A stretch of DNA of 10,388 bases from Lachnospiraceae bacterium UBA7481 (GTDB lineage Bacteria; Bacillota; Clostridia; Lachnospirales; Lachnospiraceae), in contig DLOP01000168.1 in NCBI GenBank assembly GCA_002478505.1, forward strand, positions 1,396 through 11,783, written 5' to 3'. Position 1 is the stretch's first letter, and each line of letters opens with the position of its first letter. Positions 1-5,995 of the stretch are shown here, in pieces. The notes beneath the pieces were generated by a model that had not been told where the DNA came from, did no database searches, and saw nothing but the letters and a program-made list of their open reading frames with translations. Position numbers and translations under genes: made by a program.

Positions 1-671
1 TTGGACTTCAGCATCTCGTCTGTGAAGTACAAAAGACCATAACCTGTTGCCTCTGTTCTTGCAAGGGAACCGCCATAAGAAAGTCCTTTACCTGTCAGAA
101 CGCCTTCATAAACGCCCTTGATCCTCTTATACTGTCCAAACATATAGCCGATCTCTCTTGCACCGGTTCCGATATCGCCTGCCGGAACGTCTGTATCAGC
201 GCCGATGATCTTGCAAAGCTCTGTCATAAAGCTCTGGCAGAATGCCATAACTTCTCTGTCCGATTTACCCTTCGGGTCAAAATCAGAACCGCCCTTGCCG
301 CCGCCGATAGGAAGTCCTGTCAGGGAATTCTTAAAGATCTGCTCAAATCCAAGGAACTTAATAATACCTGTATTAACGGAGGGATGAAGTCTGAGACCTC
401 CCTTGTAAGGTCCGATTGCAGAATTAAACTGGATACGGTAACCTGTGTTCACCTGAACCTGTCCCTTATCATCTACCCAGGGGACACGGAACTTCAACTG
501 ACGCTCCGGCTCCGTAATTCTTTCCAGAATTGCCTCTCTTCTATACAGCTCTTCATTTGCATCGATTACAGGGCGAAGTGAGTTCAATACTTCATCAACT
601 GCCTGTAAAAATTCCGGTTCGCTGGCATTTTTTCTCTTTACCAGTTCGAGTACCTCGTCTACATAAGACAT
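1..671 (-). CDS. gdhA: Glutamate dehydrogenase, N-terminal part (gene runs off the left edge)
   Basis: Hexameric (family I) glutamate dehydrogenase, a cytoplasmic enzyme interconverting 2-oxoglutarate plus ammonia and glutamate. 223 codons are visible of a usual ~445, covering the substrate domain and the start of the nucleotide-binding domain. The glutamate-binding region shows YKGG (Lys90), Lys114 and GGGKGG (Lys126); these match K89, K113 and K125 of the Clostridium symbiosum enzyme. VPAGD (Asp166) matches its catalytic Asp165. The start is fixed by AAGGAGG eight to nine bases upstream of ATG. It lies 113 bp downstream of nfnB on the same strand, so it may be the last gene of an nfn operon or have its own promoter; I see no good one. 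NAD versus NADP preference cannot be read because the Rossmann domain is mostly outside the window. Confidence 0.96.
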   Translation of the reverse strand, partial: MSYVDEVLELVKRKNASEPEFLQAVDEVLNSLRPVIDANEELYRREAILERITEPERQLKFRVPWVDDKGQVQVNTGYRIQFNSAIGPYKGGLRLHPSVNTGIIKFLGFEQIFKNSLTGLPIGGGKGGSDFDPKGKSDREVMAFCQSFMTELCKIIGADTDVPAGDIGTGAREIGYMFGQYKRIKGVYEGVLTGKGLSYGGSLARTEATGYGLLYFTDEMLKS

Positions 672-712
672 GTTTTTTTCCTCCTTATAATATGTTACAT
701 TTTATATCCAAA

Positions 713-734
713 GAAAGCTTCTGTTACAGCTTTC
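713..734 (-). other. Small hairpin between nfnB and gdhA
   Basis: A 7-bp inverted repeat, GAAAGCT and AGCTTTC, has an 8-base loop and is followed on the minus strand by only three T. It could be a weak or partial terminator, or an mRNA-processing hairpin tuning gdhA relative to nfnAB. The U-run is too short to call it a terminator with confidence. Confidence 0.25.
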
Positions 735-784
735 ATTTGTACGATAAGCAAATATCTATGATTTACTCTACCGCGATAAGAAGT

Positions 785-2176
785 TTATTGTTTAGAAAGG
801 AACTCATGGATTCCCCTTGCGCCAGCCCTGCCTGCACCCATGGCAAGGATAACGGTTGCCGCACCTGTTACGGCGTCGCCGCCTGCATAAACGCCTTCCT
901 TGGAAGTCTTTCCGGTATCTTCCTCTGCAATAATACATTTACGCTTATTGATTTCCAGTCCCTTCGTTGTAGAAGAGATCAGCGGATTCGGAGACGTACC
1001 AAGGGACATGATCACCGTATCTACGTCAATCACAAATTCAGATCCCGGTACCTCCACCGGTCTTCTTCTTCCTGATTCATCCGGCTCCCCAAGCTCCATA
1101 CGGATACATTTGATGCCGCTTACCCAGCCGCTTTCATTCGTCAGGATTTCCACCGGGTTAGTCAAAAGGTCAAAAATAATGCCTTCTTCCTTTGCATGAT
1201 GGACTTCCTCTACTCTGGCGGGAAGTTCTTCCTCGCTTCTCCGATATACAATATGCACTTCCGCACCCAGACGGAGCGCTGTTCTTGCCGCATCCATGGC
1301 AACATTGCCGCCGCCTACAACAGCTACCTTTTTACTCTTCATGATCGGCGTTGTGGAATTGCCGTCAAACGCCTTCATCAGATTACTTCTGGTCAGATAT
1401 TCATTGGCAGAGAATACGCCATTGGCATTTTCACCCGGAATCCCCATGAACTTCGGAAGTCCTGCACCGGAGCCTACGAATACCGCATCAAATCCTTCTT
1501 CCTCCAAAAGCTGGTCGATGGTCGTGGATTTTCCAATTACAACGTCGGTCTCTATCTTTACGCCAAGAGACTTTACATTATCGATTTCCTTCTGAACAAC
1601 ATCTTCCTTCGGAAGACGAAACTCCGGAATACCATATACCAGCACACCGCCCGCCTTGTGCAGCGCCTCAAAAATCGTAACGTCATAGCCTAATTTCGCC
1701 AGATCACCCGCGCAGGTCAATCCTGCCGGTCCGGAACCTATAACAGCCACTTTCTTGCCAATTTTCTCTTTGGCAGGTTCCGGTTTGATACCATTCTCCG
1801 CCGCCCAGTCAGCTACATAACGCTCCAGCTTACCGATGGAGATTGCTTCCCCTTTGATACCACGGATACATTTCCCTTCACACTGGCTCTCCTGCGGGCA
1901 GACACGACCGCAGACAGCAGGCAGCGCGGAGGATTCGCTGATGACCTTATAAGCTTCCGCCATATTGCCGTTCTTGACCTGTTCGATAAATCCCGGAATA
2001 TTGATTGAAACCGGACAACCTTTGATACACTGTGCGTTCTTACAGTTGATGCATCTGGTCGCCTCACACTTTGCTTCCTCCTCGTTATATCCAAGACATA
2101 CTTCTTTAAAATTAGCCGCCCGTTCCTTTGCATCCTGCTCACGGACAGGAATCTTCTTCATTACATCTACTTCCAT
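785..2176 (-). CDS. nfnB: NfnB/NfnL: large subunit of NADH-dependent ferredoxin:NADP+ oxidoreductase (GltD/GltA-like)
   Basis: 463 aa, normal for the family. The cysteine-rich N-terminus (C37, C42, C45, C50, C54, then C89, C93, C99, C103) binds two iron-sulfur clusters. It is followed by an FAD-binding GSGPAG (147-152), a second nucleotide-binding GGGNVA (288-293) and the C-terminal YAGGDAVTG FAD motif (430-438). This architecture is shared with the small subunit of NADPH-dependent glutamate synthase, the name such genes often receive. The adjacent nfnA-type gene and absence of a glutamate synthase large subunit nearby favour Nfn, which couples NADPH oxidation to electron bifurcation between NAD+ and ferredoxin, or the reverse. 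Start: the first ATG has AAAGGGG seven bases upstream; the in-frame ATG five codons later is too far away. nfnA ends 26 bp upstream, so the pair is co-transcribed. Confidence 0.9.
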   Translation of the reverse strand: MEVDVMKKIPVREQDAKERAANFKEVCLGYNEEEAKCEATRCINCKNAQCIKGCPVSINIPGFIEQVKNGNMAEAYKVISESSALPAVCGRVCPQESQCEGKCIRGIKGEAISIGKLERYVADWAAENGIKPEPAKEKIGKKVAVIGSGPAGLTCAGDLAKLGYDVTIFEALHKAGGVLVYGIPEFRLPKEDVVQKEIDNVKSLGVKIETDVVIGKSTTIDQLLEEEGFDAVFVGSGAGLPKFMGIPGENANGVFSANEYLTRSNLMKAFDGNSTTPIMKSKKVAVVGGGNVAMDAARTALRLGAEVHIVYRRSEEELPARVEEVHHAKEEGIIFDLLTNPVEILTNESGWVSGIKCIRMELGEPDESGRRRPVEVPGSEFVIDVDTVIMSLGTSPNPLISSTTKGLEINKRKCIIAEEDTGKTSKEGVYAGGDAVTGAATVILAMGAGRAGARGIHEFLSKQ

Positions 2177-2202
2177 CTATTTTCCCCTTTCTTAAACTCA
2201 CA

Positions 2203-3081
2203 TTAATTGCAATTTCCGCATCCGCCGTGGTGGGTATCCCCCTCCTTCGCAGCCAGAAATGCTCTTCCCTCCTCGGTCTTATACATCTGCTGACGTCTCA
2301 TTGCCTCATCAAAGTTTACCTTGTGGCCGTCAAATTCCGGTCCGTCAACACAAGCAAATTTTACTTCGTCGCCCACAGTTACACGACATGCGCCACACAT
2401 GCCGGTGCCGTCAACCATGATCGGATTGAGGCTGACAATCGTGGGAATATTCAGATCCTTCGTCATCAGACAGACAAATTTCATCATGATCATCGGTCCG
2501 ATGGCAACGCAGGTATCGTAATGCTTTCCTTCCTCAACAAGATCTTTAATGGTCTGTGTCACCATACCGCTTCTTCCATAGGAACCGTCGTCCGTGGTGA
2601 CATACAGGTTGCCTGCAACCGCCTCCATCTCTTTCTCTAAGATCAGTAAGCTTTTCGTCTTTGCCCCGACAATGACATCCGCATCGATTCCATGCTCATG
2701 AAGCCATTTTACCTGGGGATAAACCGGAGCAGTGCCTACGCCGCCCGCTACAAATAAGATCTTTTTTTTCTTTAACTCTTCTAGCGGCTCATTAACAAAT
2801 TCGGAAGGACATCCCAACGGTCCTACAAAATCAGCAAAGCTGTCACCGGCTTTCAATCCGGACATAATCTGCGTTCCTGCGCCCACGATCTGAAATACGA
2901 TGGTGATCGTTCCCTTTTCCCTGTCATAATCGCAGATCGTCAGAGGAATTCTTTCCGCCTCCTCATCCGTCCTGACGATCACAAATTGTCCCGGCTGGCA
3001 GGATTTTGCAACTCTCGGCGCCTCGACATCCATCAAAAAGATGTTGTCTGTCAGTTCTTCCGCCTTTAAAATCTTAAACAT
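2203..3081 (-). CDS. nfnA: NfnA/NfnS: small subunit of NADH-dependent ferredoxin:NADP+ oxidoreductase (SudB-like)
   Basis: 292 aa flavoprotein of the ferredoxin reductase / PyrK-like superfamily. The N-terminal FAD domain includes RIPLT (44-48), the NAD-binding domain has VAGGVGTAPV (111-120), and a C-terminal [2Fe-2S] site consists of C229, C232 and C244. Asp224 stands where dihydroorotate dehydrogenase PyrK proteins normally have a fourth Cys. The reported NfnA cluster has one Asp and three Cys ligands, so this residue supports NfnA over PyrK. An extra Cys pair ends the protein (GGCGNCN). Together with NfnB it forms the soluble bifurcating transhydrogenase. Start: ATG with AAAGGAAGG about eight bases upstream. 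It is the first gene of its operon, with a likely promoter at 3209-3237. Confidence 0.9.
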   Translation of the reverse strand: MFKILKAEELTDNIFLMDVEAPRVAKSCQPGQFVIVRTDEEAERIPLTICDYDREKGTITIVFQIVGAGTQIMSGLKAGDSFADFVGPLGCPSEFVNEPLEELKKKKILFVAGGVGTAPVYPQVKWLHEHGIDADVIVGAKTKSLLILEKEMEAVAGNLYVTTDDGSYGRSGMVTQTIKDLVEEGKHYDTCVAIGPMIMMKFVCLMTKDLNIPTIVSLNPIMVDGTGMCGACRVTVGDEVKFACVDGPEFDGHKVNFDEAMRRQQMYKTEEGRAFLAAKEGDTHHGGCGNCN

Positions 3082-3208
3082 AGACGATACCTTCCTTTAT
3101 CATATATTTATTTTAGCTTTTAAGTCTGAATAATTATGTAGGTTATATAATTCAAAAATTTAGCTTGTATTTCTGCATGACCACAGGATTTAAAAAATCA
3201 GCATTAAT

Positions 3209-3237
3209 ATTTTACATCAATCTAAATCATCAGTCAA
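3209..3237 (-). promoter_or_regulatory. Probable promoter of the nfnAB operon
   Basis: On the minus strand TTGACT (3237-3232), a 17-base spacer and TAAAAT (3214-3209) each match the sigma-A consensus at five of six positions. Transcription would start near 3202, leaving a ~120-base leader before nfnA in which I see no strong structure. Confidence 0.65.
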
Positions 3238-3390
3238 TTCGTTGCTTTCTACTAAATTATATAGATACCGGCAGCTAAATTTATGTAATTATTCCTTATT
3301 TCGACGAATTCCTTTTTGAATTATTTGTAATATTCTGTAAATTGGATCACCAAATGATGTGCCATACAGCTTGCCATCAGCGATATTTCA

Positions 3391-3418
3391 TTGACATTTT
3401 TTACCTTTAGTTTATAAT
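3391..3418 (+). promoter_or_regulatory. Perfect-consensus sigma-A promoter of the phosphoribosyltransferase-like gene
   Basis: TTGACA (3391-3396), a 16-base spacer and TATAAT (3413-3418) match the consensus exactly. The start point would be near 3425, about 90 bases before the gene. It is back to back with the nfn promoter; the two -35 boxes are ~150 bp apart. Confidence 0.8.
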
Positions 3419-3425
3419 TAACTTA

Positions 3426-3451
3426 TATTAGGTAATATTAGGTTATTTCAG
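3426..3451 (+). repeat. Direct repeat at the expected transcription start, possible operator
   Basis: TATTAGGTAA is followed directly by TATTAGGTTA, then a weaker TTTCAGG. The two 10-bp units sit one helical turn apart at the start point expected from the promoter at 3391-3418. This is suitable for a tandem-binding repressor or an effect on initiation. No regulator is identified. Confidence 0.4.
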
Positions 3452-3513
3452 GCAAAAGAAAGCAAAAAATTTTTTAACTTAATTTATGAAATTTGTCATA
3501 AGGAGGATCTGTT

Positions 3514-4152
3514 ATGCAAGATTATAAGAAGATTGATTATGCAAGAAATAAGGATGTTGTACTCCGTTATATTCCGGGGCATTTTATTACACCTCATTCC
3601 CATGTTAATTATTACATGGATCTTAGCGATATGAAAGCAAGACAGCGTGAAGCAAGGGCGACCGGCGAGGAAATGGCTGAGATGTACATGGTCACAGCAA
3701 CCATTGATACGATACTCTGCCTTGAAAATATGGAAGTAGTAGGGGCATATCTTGCCAATAAACTCACAAAAACCGGCGTACTTTCCAAGAATGCCCACAA
3801 GACCATTTACATTGTCAGTCCTGAATACGATACCAGCGGACAGCTCATCTTCCGTGAAAATACACAGCATATGATCAAGGGCAAGAATGTCCTTGTACTT
3901 ACTGCAACTATCTCAACAGGTTCCGCCCTTTCCAGCGCGCTGGAGAGCATCGGATACCATGACGGTCACGTAATCGGGGTTTCTTCTATTTTCTCGGCAG
4001 CAACCAAAGTGATGGGAATCCCTATTTTTACACTTTATTCAACTTCCGATCTTCCTGATTATCACAGCTGCCCTCCTGAGAGTTGTCCATTATGCAGGGA
4101 GCGCGTGAAAGTAGACGCGATCTGTAACGGCTTTGGCTATAATACGCTTTAA
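3514..4152 (+). CDS. Phosphoribosyltransferase-like protein (clostridial family often named orotate phosphoribosyltransferase)
   Basis: 212 aa, cytoplasmic. It matches from memory a conserved Clostridia family that begins with YKKIDYARNKDVVLR and carries GHFxTPxSHVNYY near residue 22. The PRPP-loop position is VLVLTATISTGSA (126-138). The S/T-T-G core is kept, but the two acidic residues that normally precede it (as in VDDVxTTG) are replaced by Thr-Ala. A Cys cluster near the C-terminus (C186, C191, C194) could bind metal. True orotate phosphoribosyltransferase activity is therefore uncertain; it might be a salvage enzyme, a ligand sensor or an inactive homologue. The start is set by AAGGAGG upstream of ATG. 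It is monocistronic behind a perfect promoter, with no clear terminator after it. Confidence 0.8.
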   Translation: MQDYKKIDYARNKDVVLRYIPGHFITPHSHVNYYMDLSDMKARQREARATGEEMAEMYMVTATIDTILCLENMEVVGAYLANKLTKTGVLSKNAHKTIYIVSPEYDTSGQLIFRENTQHMIKGKNVLVLTATISTGSALSSALESIGYHDGHVIGVSSIFSAATKVMGIPIFTLYSTSDLPDYHSCPPESCPLCRERVKVDAICNGFGYNTL

Positions 4153-4350
4153 AAGCTGCGCACCTACAGATAGATTCCGTATTAGATAAGCTATTATAAG
4201 GTTGTAAAGGTTTGGGGGTTTACGCCCCTCCTCTTACTTCAAGGCTTGTATCAGACTGACTAATCCTGCGAGGAATGTTCCGGTTGCTATTAGGAACTTG
4301 ATTACCAGATTGATTCGAGCCTTTTTGTTAGGGGGTATTTTGACTAAATT
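4153..4350. other. Intergenic stretch with a GGGG/CCCC hairpin and a hydrophobic ORF lacking a normal start
   Basis: No confident gene. On the minus strand an open frame from 4350 to the stop at 4234-4236 directly follows, in frame, the stop of the SseB-like gene. Its last ~23 codons encode a hydrophobic peptide including KFLIATGTFLAGLVSLIQAL. This looks like a short membrane toxin or holin-like peptide, but no ATG, GTG or TTG is available; only CTG (4306-4308) lies behind AAAAAGG. A GGGG-CGTAAA-CCCC hairpin (about 4214-4228) follows the stop. It could be a decayed or non-canonical small membrane peptide, or chance. Confidence 0.25.
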
Positions 4351-4833
4351 TCAACGCTCGTACAGCGGCATCGGATTGAAGTGCAGCTTGAACTTCCCGC
4401 CTGCCTGCACGCGTTCAAACTCCTCCTTGGACATCAGCACCGAGATATTGCCGAACTGCCGTCCACCCCACTCGAACATTGCGCCGAGCCTGATGTGCAT
4501 GGCTTCCTCCGTGCCGCAGTCGATATCCGTCCACATCGCGCCCAGATACGCCGCCGTATTCAGTATGCTGTACAGATCGCAGAGCTTATCGGTGTTATCT
4601 ATCCTGCCGATAAGGCATTTCCCGTCAATTATATAGTTATCGGCGCGGCAAAAGTTCTCCGCCTCGCCTATACTTGTGAAAATGCTCAGCGAGATATCGC
4701 TGTCTGACACACGGAACATTCTCGGCACGGACTTTCCATCCCGATACTGCGATTCCGACAATATTACGAACAGCTCTTTTGCCGTCCACGTTTCGCTTAC
4801 CTTTTTACGTGCCTTTTCCTCGGTATCTATCAT
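4351..4833 (-). CDS. Hypothetical protein, 160 aa, possibly SseB-like
   Basis: Not firmly recognised. The acidic, soluble protein has no signal peptide or membrane segment. The segment IFTSIGEAENFCRADNYIID (51-70) resembles the 'xxFTSxEEAxxF' pattern of SseB N-terminal domain proteins, and the C-terminus reads HFNPMPLYER. It is the last gene of a minus-strand chain: its ATG overlaps the stop of the 55-aa ORF by four bases (ATGA), implying translational coupling. GC is visibly higher than in the AT-rich genes immediately upstream, suggesting a separate origin despite the overlap. No strong ribosome binding site of its own is needed if coupled. Assignment to SseB is tentative. Confidence 0.7.
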   Translation of the reverse strand: MIDTEEKARKKVSETWTAKELFVILSESQYRDGKSVPRMFRVSDSDISLSIFTSIGEAENFCRADNYIIDGKCLIGRIDNTDKLCDLYSILNTAAYLGAMWTDIDCGTEEAMHIRLGAMFEWGGRQFGNISVLMSKEEFERVQAGGKFKLHFNPMPLYER

Positions 4834-4997
4834 AGATGCGCTCTCCTGTCGATGTGAAAATCCAATTCCCCAAATGTAAGTTTTCTAAATGGACTCTCTC
4901 CATTGACATCTTCTGTATCTGCCATAGGTGGCTGATATGTGTCCACATCAAAGCCTAATTTTTCACAAATTGACTCATACGTTACATTGCCCATCAT
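4830..4997 (-). CDS. Small hypothetical protein, 55 aa
   Basis: It starts MMGNVTYESICEKLGFD and ends FHIDRRAHL; acidic in the middle and soluble, with no known motif that I recognise. GGAGGTG lies about four to seven bases upstream of the two consecutive ATGs, so the start is well supported (either ATG is possible). Its start overlaps the stop of the preceding ORF (TTATGATG), and its stop overlaps the start of the 160-aa gene (CTATGATAG). It therefore sits in the middle of a tightly coupled three-gene chain. The arrangement suggests a small partner or regulatory protein for the 160-aa product, but function is unknown. Confidence 0.7.
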   Translation of the reverse strand: MMGNVTYESICEKLGFDVDTYQPPMADTEDVNGESPFRKLTFGELDFHIDRRAHL

Positions 4998-5228
4998 AAC
5001 ACCTCCAAATCTACACCACTTTCAGATAGGTATTTAATTGCTTCTTCCATATTAACTGTATTTCCATTATAAAATGCGGCATTAATTTTTTTCAAAACAA
5101 ATATCCGCATTCACGTAATTAACCTCTCCAGTAATGGTGAATTTAAATACAGTACCATTGCGGCAAGCAATAATACCATATTTGTACCTTCTTTGAGATG
5201 CTACCATAATATCATGACTTACACTCAT
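4994..5228 (-). pseudogene. Small hypothetical gene split in two by a frameshift in an A7 tract
   Basis: Two overlapping ORFs are present. The first (5228-5082, 48 aa) begins MSVSHDIMVASQRRYKYG and stops just after an A7 run (plus-strand T7 at 5086-5092). The second (5110-4994, 38 aa) ends in MEEAIKYLSESGVDLEVL. Removing one A from the run joins them into one protein of about 77 aa (…ADICFEKINAAFYNG…) that runs to the stop coupled to the 55-aa gene. The simplest reading is one gene with a +1 frameshift: a mutation, a sequencing error, or transcriptional slippage. The 38-aa ORF also has its own GGAGAGG and ATG (5110), so reinitiation is possible. The first ORF has only a weak binding site. No function recognised. 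Confidence 0.6.
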
Positions 5229-5243
5229 ATGAATTTACATTGC
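5227..5243 (+). repeat. Short direct repeat, copy A
   Basis: ATATGAATTTACATTGC. The first 13 bases are identical to copy C (7232-7244), and ATGAATTTACATTGC is identical to copy B (6968-6982). All three are in the same orientation. Copy A overlaps the start codon region of the split small gene. Confidence 0.55.
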
Positions 5244-5272
5244 TCTCAAACTCTTCTTACTGTTTGTTTCTT

Positions 5273-5620
5273 TTATGTATTACTTTCAATCCATTGTTTA
5301 ATTATGTATTCCCAATCCATGCCATCCTGCAATATACGAAGTATAGTTACAACCCTTTTTTGTTCATCTGCCGTATAAAATAATAAATGGTTACTGCTTG
5401 GCATTATGTATATATCATAACCACGATATTGAAATCCTGTAGTTTCATATCCTGTTGGGAACAGATCCAGTTTTTGTGCTGCTTTTTTTATATTTGCGGA
5501 AAAATTTTGGGCATACTCACGATACTTAAAATTCTCAATAATATATCGTTTCTTATTTTTTACGTCCATTTTTCCGCTTTGTGCTATTACTACTTTATAT
5601 CGTTTTGTCACTCTGATCAC
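5273..5620 (-). CDS. RelE/ParE-family toxin
   Basis: 115 aa, basic, in the RelE/ParE superfamily of type II toxins (mRNA interferases or gyrase poisons). The family pattern is visible: an N-terminal strand YKVVIAQ, a helical segment with many Lys (KNKKRYIIENFKYREYAQNF), LFPTGYETTGFQYRGYDIYI in the middle, and the C-terminal RVVTILRILQDGMDW. It starts at GTG (5620-5618), whose first base is the last base of the antitoxin stop TAG, preceded by AAGGTG. An internal GTG (codon 4) is also possible. The one-base overlap with the antitoxin gives the usual antitoxin-first coupling. Whether it acts on mRNA or gyrase cannot be told. Confidence 0.85.
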   Translation of the reverse strand: MIRVTKRYKVVIAQSGKMDVKNKKRYIIENFKYREYAQNFSANIKKAAQKLDLFPTGYETTGFQYRGYDIYIMPSSNHLLFYTADEQKRVVTILRILQDGMDWEYIIKQWIESNT

Positions 5621-5778
5621 TACACCTTATCTATTTCTTCCCATGCTTCATCTAATGTCTGAACCCTGCCATTTTCCATATCATCAATAGCTTCATCCAG
5701 TTTTCCTAACAATACGTCCATTGCATCATTGATTGTATAGGTAGGCTCAACTGTTTTTGTTGCTTCTGCCAGTGCCAT
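5620..5778 (-). CDS. Short antitoxin of the RelE/ParE pair
   Basis: 52 aa, acidic, beginning MALAEATKTVEPTYTINDAM and ending in EAIDDMENGRVQTLDEAWEEIDKV. The C-terminal half resembles the toxin-wrapping helix of antitoxins paired with RelE/ParE toxins. There is almost no room for a separate DNA-binding domain (Phd/RHH/HTH antitoxins are usually 70-90 aa), so repression may need another protein or the toxin complex. The start was chosen at ATG 5778 because AAAGGGTG lies about seven bases upstream; a longer frame back to 5820 has no binding site. The upstream promoter and palindrome are at 5862-5889. Confidence 0.75.
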   Translation of the reverse strand: MALAEATKTVEPTYTINDAMDVLLGKLDEAIDDMENGRVQTLDEAWEEIDKV

Positions 5779-5861
5779 ATTTATCACCCTTTCTAAATAT
5801 TGATAATAATATATTACCATAAGATAAAAAAAATATCCATGCTATATCTAAGAGATTACGA

Positions 5862-5889
5862 ATTATACAAGTGTCCCAAATTGGGACAA
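5862..5889 (-). promoter_or_regulatory. Toxin-antitoxin operon promoter with palindromic operator
   Basis: On the minus strand TTGTCC (5889-5884), a 16-base spacer and a perfect TATAAT (5867-5862) form a likely promoter. A near-perfect palindrome, TGTCCCAA-A-TTGGGACA on the plus strand (5872-5888), covers the spacer and most of the -35 box. A bound repressor would block RNA polymerase, as expected for an autoregulated toxin-antitoxin operon. The leader to the antitoxin start is about 75 bases. Confidence 0.6.
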
Positions 5890-5920
5890 AAGATAGGAAT
5901 GGGTTTATATCTCTATCTAT

Positions 5921-5939
5921 GTCAAGTTCCTAGCTTGAC
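5921..5939. repeat. Second dyad upstream of the toxin-antitoxin promoter
   Basis: GTCAAG, seven bases, then CTTGAC. It lies ~35 bp upstream of the -35 box and 57 bp from the transposase remnant. It may be an upstream operator or chance; it has no T-run and is not a terminator. Confidence 0.3.
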
Positions 5940-5995
5940 TTCTATACAGAAATTCACAATAATTAAAAAATATGTTGAGAGTATCTCAAAGTCAC

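Noticed and set aside
672..784. A separate gdhA promoter
   Set aside because: Only poor -35/-10 pairs are visible (for example TTGCTT with TGTAAC at 17 bases). Not enough to call.
530..1075. Plus-strand ORFs opposite gdhA and nfnB, and similar long frames elsewhere opposite core genes
   Set aside because: They lie antisense to genes with clear family motifs, have no ribosome binding sites and no recognisable protein features.
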